Shown: positions 30,117 through 38,422, counted from the first letter of the stretch. The stretch is 64,000 nt of DNA from Sinorhizobium medicae (GCF_007827695.1 NZ_VITA01000013.1:1-64000), one strand, 5' to 3'. Notes: generated from the letters alone by a model not told the origin. A program made the numbers and translations.

Positions 30117-30323
30117 CCACATCAATATTTCAAAGTGAAAATACCATGCGTCTTTGTATCGTACGAAAGATAAGGCGAATTATTCCTTGTAGCGTCTTGT
30201 GATTAATCAATTTTGATTATCGAATATTCTATATTGCAGGGAAGAGCCCAAATGTAACACTATGTATGGATCGAATGTTGTTGTACCATTCGGCGAGATA
30301 GTCAACGCGCATGGGAGTCTTTC
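30117..30323. promoter_or_regulatory. AT-rich leader of the glycine-rich peptide gene, with a palindrome
   Basis: About 207 bp much richer in A+T than the flanking genes, lying between the nucleotidyltransferase gene and the peptide gene. It contains the perfect palindrome TGATTAATCA (30200-30209), echoed at once by TGATTAT. This suggests a separate promoter and a possible regulator site for the peptide gene. Confidence 0.4.
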
Positions 30324-30635
30324 ATGAATTCCGAAATGCCAGAAGAGCTGCCGTCGCGCAGTGACGAAGACCGTCGTGAGTTCCTGAAAAGCTGTGGGCG
30401 CTTTGCGATCGTGACCCCGCCGGCCGTCACCATGCTGCTTTCCACGAGCCTCACCTCGAATGCGATCGCCAAGTCGGGTGGCGGCGGTGGTGGCGGTGCG
30501 AAGGGCAATAACGGCTACGGCAACGGGCCGGACGGAACAAATCCCGGTAGCGGGCATGGCGGCGGCGTTTCCCAGGGCGGCCCGGGAGGCGGGCAGTCGC
30601 AGAGCGGTTCGAAGTCAGGCGGCGTCCTGCGTTGA
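30324..30635 (+). CDS. Short glycine-rich exported peptide with Tat-like leader
   Basis: A 103-residue product. The leader carries a twin-arginine motif DRREFLK (R17-R18), a modest hydrophobic core (FAIVTPPAVTMLLST) and a likely cleavage site after A49 (NAIA). The predicted 54-residue mature part contains 25 Gly, plus many Ser and Gln, and ends GSKSGGVLR. ATG has GGGAG 6 bases before. Similar RRxFLK leaders ending in TPPAVT-type cores appear in small alphaproteobacterial proteins of unknown role. It follows the kinase and nucleotidyltransferase genes and could be their substrate (inference). Confidence 0.7.
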   Translation: MNSEMPEELPSRSDEDRREFLKSCGRFAIVTPPAVTMLLSTSLTSNAIAKSGGGGGGGAKGNNGYGNGPDGTNPGSGHGGGVSQGGPGGGQSQSGSKSGGVLR

Positions 30636-30728
30636 TCGCGCGCCTTGCGGAGTTATGGGCGGAGCAAGCCGCTGATGGAAGTGATGGTTTGTTAACCACT
30701 TTGCTACAAAATTCTTGACGCCGATGAG

Positions 30729-30748
30729 GACGGGTCAACTGGCCCGTC
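30729..30748. other. GACGGG/CCCGTC hairpin downstream of the glycine-rich gene
   Basis: A perfect 6-bp stem with an 8-base loop lies between the peptide gene and the 31-codon ORF. No T-tract follows, so termination is uncertain; it may be an mRNA stabiliser. Confidence 0.3.
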
Positions 30749-30795
30749 GGACCTGGCGCAGGTGCGGCATTCGTCTTCCTGGGGAGTCGGGTAGG

Positions 30796-30891
30796 ATGTA
30801 CGACATGACGGAACACATGATGAAGGTGCTGATGACCATCATCGCTGCACTGTCGCTCGGATCCGTCGTGTTCCTGATGGCGGTCCTTTAG
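30796..30891 (+). CDS. Putative 31-residue single-pass membrane peptide
   Basis: ATG at 30796 is preceded by GGGGAG 9 bases upstream. The product begins MYDMTEHMMKV and continues as one hydrophobic helix to the stop (TIIAALSLGSVVFLMAVL). A good ribosome site and a clean membrane helix support expression; nothing else does. It lies 160 bp after the glycine-rich peptide gene on the same strand. Confidence 0.4.
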   Translation: MYDMTEHMMKVLMTIIAALSLGSVVFLMAVL

Positions 30892-30988
30892 AGCATCTCC
30901 GCTGTTCTCCGAATCGCGGAATCTCTCTAGCCATTTGTTTTTAGGCCTTTAGGTTCTGATAGTCTGGAGAGGGATGCCGCTGGCTCGC

Positions 30989-31378
30989 TCACGGATAAAG
31001 GTAGAACTGGTCCCACTTCTCCCGGGGCACACGTTCGCCGATCTTGTATTCGAAGGACAGCACCTCGAGGTGCTCGGAATCCGTCTTGCACCTGAATGCC
31101 AGTTTGTACCAGTCGCCCTTGCTTCGGAATACCGCGCCCGTCGCCTTCATCTTGTCGCCTTTCATGACGGGATCGGCGAAGGCATAGGCAATGACCTTGT
31201 CCGGCTCGAACCGATTCTTGTCGGCGCCGATCCGCTCCATCGCCTCCGTGTCGCAACGCTGCTCCAGCCGCGTCTGGGGATCAAGCTTCTCGAATTGCCG
31301 GACGAGGGACCGGTCCATCGCTTGCGTCGGGTACGCCGCCAATGTGGCCAGGGTAAAGGCGCATGCGAGTGCTTTCAT
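30989..31378 (-). CDS. DUF930 domain protein, secreted
   Basis: A 129-residue protein with a Sec signal (MKALACAFTLATLAA ... QA) followed by the DUF930 pattern: LEQRCDTEAMERI, VIAYAF.DPV, AVFRSKGDWYKLAFRC and VLSFEYKIGERVPREKW. Function is unknown; the family is common in Rhizobiales. ATG at 31378 begins the signal peptide; an upstream ATG would add an unlikely arginine-rich leader. Confidence 0.85.
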   Translation of the reverse strand: MKALACAFTLATLAAYPTQAMDRSLVRQFEKLDPQTRLEQRCDTEAMERIGADKNRFEPDKVIAYAFADPVMKGDKMKATGAVFRSKGDWYKLAFRCKTDSEHLEVLSFEYKIGERVPREKWDQFYLYP

Positions 31379-31528
31379 TCTCCATACCACTCCAGATCTA
31401 CAGCGCGGCGGCATTCCGACTCATCGGGCTGCTGCGCGGGTGCTGTCAGCATTCAGTTAAACTATGTGGCCATTCCAAGGCAGCTGTTCCAAGCTCTGCC
31501 TCGGGTCAAGCATCCGGTGTTGGAGACC

Positions 31529-31990
31529 TCAAACTGCCGAGACGTCGATCCATTCCGCGCCGGTCAGCTCGGCCATGCGCGCCGGGCTGATATGGACGGC
31601 CGCATTGGTCGCACCGGCAGCGGGCACCACCACGTCGAACGACTTGAGAGACTCGTCACAATAGATGCTGTGGGGTTTTGCAAGACCGAAGGGGCAGACT
31701 CCGCCGACCGGATGGCCGGTTTCCGTCTCGACCTCGCCAAAGTCCAGCATGCGCGCCTTGGTCCCGAACCGCGCCTTGTATTTCTTGTTGTCCAGACGCG
31801 CGTCTCCGCGCGTGACGATCAGGATGACTTCGTCGCCGACCTTAAGTGCGAGCGTCTTGGCGATCTGCGCCGGCTCGACGCCATGGCCCTGCGCCGCCAG
31901 CGCCACGGTGGCGGTGCTCTGTTCGAGCTCGATGACGGCAATGTCCGGTGCGTGTTGGGAAAAGAACTGTTTGACGGAAGCGAGGCTCAT
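31529..31990 (-). CDS. YbaK/EbsC-type aminoacyl-tRNA deacylase
   Basis: A 153-residue protein of the YbaK/ProX editing superfamily. The substrate-pocket lysine lies in AQIAKTLALKVGDE and the conserved glycine loop is GHPVGGVCPFGLAKPHSIYCD. Such proteins hydrolyse mischarged aminoacyl-tRNA; the exact amino acid cannot be assigned. It is a freestanding gene. Confidence 0.88.
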   Translation of the reverse strand: MSLASVKQFFSQHAPDIAVIELEQSTATVALAAQGHGVEPAQIAKTLALKVGDEVILIVTRGDARLDNKKYKARFGTKARMLDFGEVETETGHPVGGVCPFGLAKPHSIYCDESLKSFDVVVPAAGATNAAVHISPARMAELTGAEWIDVSAV

Positions 31991-32064
31991 TCTGGCACTA
32001 TGGTTGTGGGTGAAGAATGTCTTTGACGACGAATGAGGCGACGTCGCTTAAGGAGCGACACGCC

Positions 32065-32253
32065 TCAATCGTCGTTTGAAGCGTCAAGATCCTCGGGACG
32101 CAGCCCCTCTTGCCGCGATGGCAGGTAGCCATGACTTGCGAACCAGTTTTCGAGGATGGTGGAGATAGCCTGTTCGCGGGTCAGGGTACCGGGGTGGTCC
32201 GCGATGTAGGACTTGAGCGCGTTCTCGATCTTTTCCGCATAGCATCCGGTCAT
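32065..32253 (-). CDS. Small hypothetical protein, 62 residues
   Basis: ATG at 32253 has a good GGAGG 6 bases upstream. A helical, mildly acidic protein (KIENALKSYIADHPGTLT; AISTILENWFASHGYL). The region looks like a small helix-turn or ribbon-helix type fold, but no family is recognised. Probably real because of the ribosome site and codon use. Confidence 0.6.
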   Translation of the reverse strand: MTGCYAEKIENALKSYIADHPGTLTREQAISTILENWFASHGYLPSRQEGLRPEDLDASNDD

Positions 32254-32315
32254 TTATGCCTCCGCCCGTTGACTTGCGATAGCCGGTCCGCGCTGCCGCG
32301 GACCGGCCGCGCGCA

Positions 32316-32570
32316 TCAGGCCTGTTTAACAACGCGAATCAGTACCAGAAGGATCACCGCTCCGATCGTCGAATGAATGATGGCGGAAAAGATGCCGGTA
32401 CCGATACTGATGCCGATGGCCGGAAAAAGAAGGCCGGCAATGAAGGCGCCGACGATGCCGATGACGATATTCCCGAGCAGACCGAAGCCGCCCCCGCTGA
32501 CGATCAGCCCGGCAAGCCAGCCGGCAACCGCGCCGACAATCAGGAACACCAGAATGCTTTCGATACCCAT
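32316..32570 (-). CDS. GlsB/YeaQ/YmgE family membrane protein
   Basis: An 84-residue Gly/Ile-rich protein with three hydrophobic helices: FLIVGAVAGWLAGLIV, GNIVIGIVGAFIAGLLFP and IGAVILLVLIRVV. This is the transglycosylase-associated (GlsB/YeaQ/YmgE) family, small inner-membrane proteins linked to stress responses in other bacteria. AGAGGG precedes the ATG. Confidence 0.9.
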   Translation of the reverse strand: MGIESILVFLIVGAVAGWLAGLIVSGGGFGLLGNIVIGIVGAFIAGLLFPAIGISIGTGIFSAIIHSTIGAVILLVLIRVVKQA

Positions 32571-32676
32571 GAATCAGTCCCTCTCTATGCATTTCGAAGG
32601 AGAGGATAGACCATGTTTCGGAATCGGACAGGGGGTATTTCAATCATGCGTTGATTTTCCCGCCGTGATCGGAGCG

Positions 32677-32710
32677 GCCCCTCTGCAAGGGGTAACCCGA
32701 GGAGAGGGGC
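32677..32710 (-). terminator. Hairpin just after rhaI
   Basis: GCCCCTCT (32677-32684) and AGAGGGGC (32703-32710) form a perfect 8-bp stem 14 bases beyond the rhaI stop. There is no T-tract, so it is either a weak terminator or an mRNA 3'-end block. Confidence 0.4.
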
Positions 32711-32723
32711 GAATGCTGCCGGA

Positions 32724-34016
32724 TCAGACTATACCGCCGCCTCCGCCTGCGACCGCCGGCCGCTCGGCCGCTACCCGGGCGCGATAGCCGCTTGCCCGGT
32801 ATGCCGCAACCGGCGCGATGGCGCCGCCGTTTTCGAGACGGGCCATGGAAAGGATCGGCTCGACATCCGTCCGGAACGCGGCCTTCAACGTTTCGGATGC
32901 CATTAGCGCATCGTTGTCTTCCTGGAACCCTGCAAGTGCCGAACGATCGACGATGAGCGCCTGCGCATAGGCGCGGCCGACCTCCATGGCGCTTGTCATC
33001 AGGCTTTCGATCGGATCCGTGACGTTGTGGCTCTGATCGAGCATGTGCGCGGGGTCGAAACCATCCGCCGCGCGTGCCTCGGCATCGACGAGTTCGTTGA
33101 AGACGAGGAAAAGGCGATAGGGGTCGATCGAGCCGGTGTCGAGATCGTCGTCGCCGTATTTGGAATCGTTGAAGTGAAAGCCGCCGAGCTTTTTGAACTG
33201 GATGAGCCGGGCGACGATCATCTCGATATTGACGTTCGGTGCATGGTGCCCGAGGTCGACGAGGCAGAAGGCCTTGGGTCCGAGTTCCCGGGCGATCAGG
33301 TAGTTCGTTCCCCAGTCCTGCACGACCGTAGAGTAGAAGGCAGGTTCGAACATCTTGTGTTCGGTGAACACGCGCCAGTCATTCGGAAGCCCCGCGTAGA
33401 CAGCCTTCATCGAGTCCAGATAGCGCTCGAAGGTCCGGGTGAAGTGGCTCTGCCCGGGGAAATTGGAGCCGTCGCCGATCCAGACCGTCAAGGCCCTGGA
33501 GCCGAGCGCCGTGCCGATCTCGATGCATTCGAGATTGTGCTCGATCGCCTGGCGGCGGGTCGCGGCATCCGTGTGGGACAGAGAGCCGAACTTGTAGGAA
33601 TGTGCCTGACCTGGGGCGTCCGAGAAGGTGTTCGAGTTCATCGCGTCGAAGGTCAAGCCGAGGGCGGTGCCCTTCTCCTTCAGCTCCTTGAGGTCAGAGA
33701 CCTTGTCCCAGGGGATGTGAAGCGATACGGCGGGCGTCGCCCGCGTCAATTGGTGGATGACGGCGCAATCCTCAAGCTTGTCGAAGATGTTGCGCGGCTC
33801 GCCTGCTCCGGGAAAGCGGGCAAAACGCGTGCCGCCGCTACCCACACCCCACGAGGGAACCGCAACGCCGTAGGCCGCCACCTTGTTTTTCACGGCGTCG
33901 ATATCGATGCCGCGGCGGGACAGCCGCTCGCCCAGGCTTTCGTAGTCCCGGCCGAGGGCATCGCGCCGGGCCGCGTTATCGGCGTCGAGGACGGATGTGC
34001 TGATTATCGGGGTCAT
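32724..34016 (-). CDS. rhaI: L-rhamnose isomerase, rhizobial type
   Basis: A 430-residue xylose-isomerase-like TIM barrel that converts L-rhamnose to L-rhamnulose in the cytoplasm. Metal/catalytic segments are TEHKMFEPAFYS, LVDLGHHA and HFNDSKYGDDDLD. It belongs to the rhizobial RhaI group, distinct from E. coli RhaA. ATG at 34016 has GGAGAAGG upstream and lies 13 bp after rhaD, so the two form an operon. Confidence 0.93.
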   Translation of the reverse strand: MTPIISTSVLDADNAARRDALGRDYESLGERLSRRGIDIDAVKNKVAAYGVAVPSWGVGSGGTRFARFPGAGEPRNIFDKLEDCAVIHQLTRATPAVSLHIPWDKVSDLKELKEKGTALGLTFDAMNSNTFSDAPGQAHSYKFGSLSHTDAATRRQAIEHNLECIEIGTALGSRALTVWIGDGSNFPGQSHFTRTFERYLDSMKAVYAGLPNDWRVFTEHKMFEPAFYSTVVQDWGTNYLIARELGPKAFCLVDLGHHAPNVNIEMIVARLIQFKKLGGFHFNDSKYGDDDLDTGSIDPYRLFLVFNELVDAEARAADGFDPAHMLDQSHNVTDPIESLMTSAMEVGRAYAQALIVDRSALAGFQEDNDALMASETLKAAFRTDVEPILSMARLENGGAIAPVAAYRASGYRARVAAERPAVAGGGGGIV

Positions 34017-34029
34017 CGGAGCCTTCTCC

Positions 34030-36129
34030 TCAGCGCGTGAACGACTGGGCATTGCCCGCGTCGACATTGACGATGTTACCGGTGGACTTCGCCGACATGT
34101 CGGAAGCAAGGAAGTAGATTGCCTCGGCGATATCTTCCGGGAATACGCTGAGCTTCAGCATGGAGCGCTCGCGGTAATGCGCCTCCAGTTCATCGACGTC
34201 CATATTGTAGGCGGCGGCGCGCTGTTCCTTCCATTCGCCGGTCCAGATCTTGGAACCGCGCAGTACCGCGTCGGGATTGACCACGTTGACGCGAATCTGC
34301 GCCGAAGCCCCCTCGAGCGCCAGGCAGCGGGCGAGGTGGATTTCGGCCGCTTTGGCAGTGCAATAGGCAGAAGCTCCGGGCGAGGCCGCAAGCCCGTTCT
34401 TCGAAGCGACGAAGACGACATTTCCGCCGGTCTTCTGGTTGCGGAAGATGCGGAAAGCCTCGCGCGAGACCAGGAAATAGCCCGTCGCGAGAATGTCCAT
34501 ATTCTTGTTCCAGAGCGCCAGCGTGGTGTCCTCGACAGCAGCCGACGTCGCGAGACCCGCATTGGAGACGAGAATATCGAGACCGCCGAAGGCCAGGAGC
34601 GCGTCGCCGAAACCCGACGCGACGGCCGCCTCATCGGTGACGTTCATGTTGACGGAGCGGACGAAATCCTTGCCATAGCGGTTCGAAAGCTCGTTCTGCG
34701 CAGCCTCGAGCGCCGTTTCGTCGATATCTGCAAGCACGACGCAGGCGCCTTCCTGCATCAGCCGGTTGGCTGTCGCCTTGCCTATGCCGCCGGCGCCGCC
34801 GGTGACGAGAGCGATGCGCCCGGCAAGGCTCTTCGGCTTCGGCATGCGCTGAAGCTTGGCTTCTTCGAGCAGCCAGTATTCGATGTCGAAAGCTTCCTGC
34901 TCCGGCAGGCCGACATAGGTCGAGACGCCGGACGCGCCGCGCATGACATTGATGGCGTTGACGTAGAACTCCGCGGAGATGCGCGCCGTCGCCTTGTCCT
35001 TGGCGAAGGTGATCATGCCGACGCCCGGCAGGAGATAGACGACGGCGTTCGGATCACGGATCGCCGGGCTGTCGGCGCGCTTGCAGCGGTCGTAATAGGC
35101 CGCGTAATCGGCGCGATAGGTCGCGATCGCCTCGGGCAGGCCCGCAAGCGTCTTTTCGAGGTCCGGCTGGGCCGGGTCGAAGTCGACGATCAGCGGGCGG
35201 ATCTTGGTGCGCAGGAAGTGATCGGGGCAACTGGTGCCGAGTGCTGCCAACGGCTCCAGATTTGTAGAGGTTACGAAATCGAGCACGGCCTCGCTGTCGT
35301 CGAAGTGCCCGACCTTGCTTTCCGCTCCGCTGATGAGACCGCGGATGACAGGCATCAGTTTCCTGGCGATGGCGACGCGTTCACCGCCGGCGAGCGCCGG
35401 TTTCGCCGGTCCACCGAAGGCCGGACCCGTGTTTTCCGTCTCGAACCAGGCAATGGCGCGATTGATGATTTCGATCGTCGTCTCGTAGGCCTGCTTGGCC
35501 GTGTCGCCCCAGGTGAAGAGGCCGTGGCTTTCGAGCACGACGCCGCGCGCTTCCGGGTTCTCACGGCAGAATCTTTCAAGCCAGAGACCGAGTTCGTAGC
35601 CGGGCCGTTTCCACGGCAGCCAGCCGATCTCAGTTCCGAATATCTTGCTCGTCAGTTCCTTGCTGTTCTTCGAGGCGGCGATGGCAATGATCGCATCCGG
35701 ATGCATGTGGTCGACATGCACCTTCGGAACATAGGCATGCAGCGGCGTGTCGATCGAAGCGGCGCGCGGGTTGAGATTGAAGGTGCAATGCGGCAGATAC
35801 CCGAACATCTCGTCTTCGAATTCGACCCCGCGATAGATGCCCTCGAGGGCCCGCAGCTTGTCCATATAGAGGGTGGCGAAGCCGTCCATCTTGATCGTGC
35901 CGACGTCGCCGCCGGAGCCCTTGACCCAGAGGACCTCGACCATCTCGCCCGTCAACGGATCCTTTTCCATGACCTTGGCCGAGGTGTTGCCGCCGCCGTA
36001 ATTGGTGATCCTCTTGTCAGATCCGAGCAGGTTCGAGCGATAGAGGAGCCTTTCAGGCTCGGTCATTCCTGCCGCCTTGCCGTCGTCCCAAAGATTGGCA
36101 AGGCGCGCGCCCTGTTGCTTGCCGAGCAT
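34030..36129 (-). CDS. rhaD: RhaD, fused rhamnulose-phosphate aldolase/short-chain dehydrogenase
   Basis: A 699-residue bifunctional protein. The N-terminal class II aldolase domain (about 1-420) shows NYGGGNTSAK, zinc ligands in VDHMHPDAIIA and ESHGLFTWG. The C-terminal dehydrogenase domain (about 430-699) has LVTGGAGGIGKATA and the catalytic YCTAKAAEIHLAR. It should cleave L-rhamnulose-1-phosphate to DHAP and lactaldehyde and then oxidise lactaldehyde (family knowledge). ATG at 36129 has GGGAGGAG 7 bases upstream. Confidence 0.94.
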   Translation of the reverse strand: MLGKQQGARLANLWDDGKAAGMTEPERLLYRSNLLGSDKRITNYGGGNTSAKVMEKDPLTGEMVEVLWVKGSGGDVGTIKMDGFATLYMDKLRALEGIYRGVEFEDEMFGYLPHCTFNLNPRAASIDTPLHAYVPKVHVDHMHPDAIIAIAASKNSKELTSKIFGTEIGWLPWKRPGYELGLWLERFCRENPEARGVVLESHGLFTWGDTAKQAYETTIEIINRAIAWFETENTGPAFGGPAKPALAGGERVAIARKLMPVIRGLISGAESKVGHFDDSEAVLDFVTSTNLEPLAALGTSCPDHFLRTKIRPLIVDFDPAQPDLEKTLAGLPEAIATYRADYAAYYDRCKRADSPAIRDPNAVVYLLPGVGMITFAKDKATARISAEFYVNAINVMRGASGVSTYVGLPEQEAFDIEYWLLEEAKLQRMPKPKSLAGRIALVTGGAGGIGKATANRLMQEGACVVLADIDETALEAAQNELSNRYGKDFVRSVNMNVTDEAAVASGFGDALLAFGGLDILVSNAGLATSAAVEDTTLALWNKNMDILATGYFLVSREAFRIFRNQKTGGNVVFVASKNGLAASPGASAYCTAKAAEIHLARCLALEGASAQIRVNVVNPDAVLRGSKIWTGEWKEQRAAAYNMDVDELEAHYRERSMLKLSVFPEDIAEAIYFLASDMSAKSTGNIVNVDAGNAQSFTR

Positions 36130-36209
36130 GTCAAACTCCTCCCGCTGAGCTGGCCGCCGCCACATGGGCAGCTGATGATCGGCATCAGATCACACGCTGA
36201 AGACGCGCG

Positions 36210-36282
36210 TGTCAATCAAAAACGATCAAAAACCCTCATGATGCACCGCACAATGAAAAAACATGATTGTTTGTGATTGACA
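36210..36282. promoter_or_regulatory. Candidate RhaR operator region between rhaD and rhaR
   Basis: The 196-bp divergent gap has a perfect 9-bp inverted repeat TGTCAATCA (36210-36218)/TGATTGACA (36274-36282). Next to the left arm are tandem 10-mers AATCAAAAAC and GATCAAAAAC (36214-36233); near the right arm is GATTGTTTGTGATTG. Such repeats suit a DeoR-family repressor. Binding is inference. Confidence 0.55.
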
Positions 36283-36325
36283 ATGCTCGGGAGTGATGGA
36301 AGCATGCGGAGCATCGGAGGAGCGC

Positions 36326-37138
36326 ATGCACGAGAAAGAAAGACATAGGATCATCCTGTCGGCCGTACAGGAAAAACCGGTCGCGACCGTGCCTGAACTC
36401 GTCGATCTCACCGGCAGCTCGGAGGCGACGATCCGCCGGGACATTGCGGCGCTGCATGTGCAGAAGCGCCTGCGACGCGTCAGGGGCGGCGCCGAGGCGA
36501 TCAACCCGCCGCAGTTCGTCGGCCTTGCCGGCCGGCCCTTCAGAGTGAACGAAGGTTTGCATGCGCGGGAGAAACAGGCGATTGCCCGGGAAGCGGTGGC
36601 GCTTTGTCAGGACGGCGAACCGATCATCATCAATGGCGGCACGACGACATTTCAAATGGTTCATTTCCTCGCCAATCGCCGGATGCAGGTCTTCACCAAT
36701 TCATTTCCGATCGCCGAACACCTGCTCAAGCATTCCAAGAACACCGTCATGTTGTCGGGCGGGACGATCTATCGCGAGCAGAACATCATATTGAGCCCTT
36801 TCGAAAATGACGTGACGCGCAACTTCTATGCGCGGCGCATGTTCATGGGGGCGCAGGGGCTCGGGCCTCTCGGGCTGATGGAAGCAGATCCCCTGCTGAT
36901 CCAGGCCGAGCAGAAGCTTATCGACCAGGCCGACGATCTCGTCGTGCTCGTCGACTCCTCGAAGTTTCACAGGCGCTCGAGTCTCATTCTGTGTGGCCTC
37001 AAGCGCATCGCCACCGTCATCACGGACGCGGGCATCGAGGACCGTCATGCCTCGATGCTTGAAAATGCCGGCGTCAGCCTGATCGTCGCCGCTCAGAGCG
37101 CTAGGGCCGATGCCGAAAAGGCTTCGACATCCGCATGA
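36326..37138 (+). CDS. rhaR: RhaR, DeoR-family transcriptional regulator of rhamnose genes
   Basis: A 270-residue protein with an N-terminal DeoR winged helix (VPELVDLTGSSEATIRRDIAALHVQKRLRRVRGG is the extended region; the core is SEATIRRDIAALH) and a C-terminal sugar-phosphate sensor domain (IINGGTTTFQM; VLVDSSKFHRRSS). RhaR is known as the negative regulator of the rha locus in R. leguminosarum. ATG at 36326 has GGAGGAG upstream. It is divergent from rhaDI and heads the transport genes after a 112-bp gap. Confidence 0.92.
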   Translation: MHEKERHRIILSAVQEKPVATVPELVDLTGSSEATIRRDIAALHVQKRLRRVRGGAEAINPPQFVGLAGRPFRVNEGLHAREKQAIAREAVALCQDGEPIIINGGTTTFQMVHFLANRRMQVFTNSFPIAEHLLKHSKNTVMLSGGTIYREQNIILSPFENDVTRNFYARRMFMGAQGLGPLGLMEADPLLIQAEQKLIDQADDLVVLVDSSKFHRRSSLILCGLKRIATVITDAGIEDRHASMLENAGVSLIVAAQSARADAEKASTSA

Positions 37139-37250
37139 GGAATGGGCGGAGGAGCTGATGTCCCGAGCTTCCGGATGAAGATCGGGAAATGATTGTTCGG
37201 GCAGGAAGACGCAGCCACTCCGGATGCGGGCCCATGGGAGGAAGAAAACG

Positions 37251-38240
37251 ATGAAAATACTGAAATCATTGATGGTGACGGCCGCCGTTACCGCGGCGCT
37301 GATGGCCAATGCAGCGCATGCGGAAAACAAGAAGATAGCGCTTGTCGTCAAGGCACTGGGCATCGGCTTCTTCGAAGCCGCCAACAAGGGTGCGCAGGAG
37401 GCGGCGAAAGAACTCGGTGACGTCGAGATCATCTATACCGGCCCAACCTCGACGACCGCGGAAGGCCAGATCGAAGTGATCAACTCGCTGATCGCTCAGA
37501 AAGTCGATGCCATCGCCGTGTCGGCCAACGACACCGACGCGCTCGTTCCGGCGCTGAAGAAGGCGATGGACCGCGGCATCAAGGTCATCTCCTGGGATTC
37601 GGGCGTGGCCAAGGAAGGCCGCATGATGCATCTCAACCCGTCATCAAGCCCGCTGATCGGCAACATGATCATCAAGCTCGCTGCCGACAATCTGCCCGAG
37701 GGCGGCGATGTCGCGGTGCTTTCGGCCTCGGCAACAGCGACCAACCAGAACACCTGGATCGCCGAAATGAAGAAGGTCCAGGGCAACTACAAGGGCATCA
37801 ATGTGGTCGCTACCGTCTATGGCGACGACCTAGCGGACAAGTCCTATCGCGAGACCCAGGGGCTCATCCAGTCCCATCCGAACCTGAAGGCCATCATTGC
37901 CCCGACATCCGTCGGCATCGTCGCCGCGGCGCAGGCCGTGACCGACGCCGGCAAGATCGGTCAGATCAACGTCACGGGCCTCGGCCTTCCCTCGGAGATG
38001 GCAGGGCATGTGAAGTCCGGTGCCTCGAAATCCTTCGCCATCTGGAACCCGATCGACCTCGGTTATTCGGCAACGATGATCGCCTATGAGCTCATCAACG
38101 GTGCCGAAGCCAAGCCCGGCGCGGAACTCAAGATGGGCCGCATGGGAGCCGTCAAGCTCGACGAAAACAATGAAGGCGCCATGGCCGACCCGTTCGTCTA
38201 TGATGCTTCGAACGTCGAGGAATTCGCGAAGATCTTCTGA
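37251..38240 (+). CDS. rhaS: RhaS, periplasmic rhamnose-binding protein
   Basis: A 329-residue solute-binding protein with a Sec signal peptide (MVTAAVTAALMANAAHA) and a periplasmic-binding-protein-2B fold (IALVVKALGIGFFEAANKG; VISWDSGVAKEG; AVLSASATATNQNTW). It belongs to the rhamnose transporter set with RhaT, RhaP and RhaQ. ATG at 37251 follows GAGGAAG. A 16S-like GC-rich mosaic repeat lies just after the stop, before rhaT. Confidence 0.93.
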   Translation: MKILKSLMVTAAVTAALMANAAHAENKKIALVVKALGIGFFEAANKGAQEAAKELGDVEIIYTGPTSTTAEGQIEVINSLIAQKVDAIAVSANDTDALVPALKKAMDRGIKVISWDSGVAKEGRMMHLNPSSSPLIGNMIIKLAADNLPEGGDVAVLSASATATNQNTWIAEMKKVQGNYKGINVVATVYGDDLADKSYRETQGLIQSHPNLKAIIAPTSVGIVAAAQAVTDAGKIGQINVTGLGLPSEMAGHVKSGASKSFAIWNPIDLGYSATMIAYELINGAEAKPGAELKMGRMGAVKLDENNEGAMADPFVYDASNVEEFAKIF

Positions 38241-38258
38241 TCGGCGGGGGGGCGTTTG

Positions 38259-38422
38259 CCCCCTCATCCGGCCTGCCGGCCACCTTCCCGTTCTACGGGG
38301 AGAGGGACACAAGCGGCGCCACCTGAACCCGCCGTCACCGCGCCCCTACCGAGGAGCGAGCGGGCGCAGCAAGCCCCTTCTCCCCGCCTGCGGGGAGAAG
38401 GTCGCGGCAGCGGGATGAGGGG
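38259..38422. repeat. RIME-like intergenic mosaic element between rhaS and rhaT
   Basis: A 164-bp palindromic element with outer arms CCCCTCAT and ATGAGGGG. Inner segments are GGCCTGCCGGCC and two hairpins of the CTTCTCCCCGCCTGCGGGGAGAAG type. This is the signature of RIME elements, scattered between genes in Rhizobiales. It sits inside the transport operon. Confidence 0.75.

Noticed and set aside
33997-36276. 759-codon plus-strand ORF across rhaD
   Set aside because: Antisense of the intact RhaD aldolase and dehydrogenase motifs; no domain of its own.
38259-38422. CRISPR-like or transposon-like repeat
   Set aside because: Palindromic arms and mosaic hairpins fit a RIME-type intergenic element; there are no regular spacers and no transposase.
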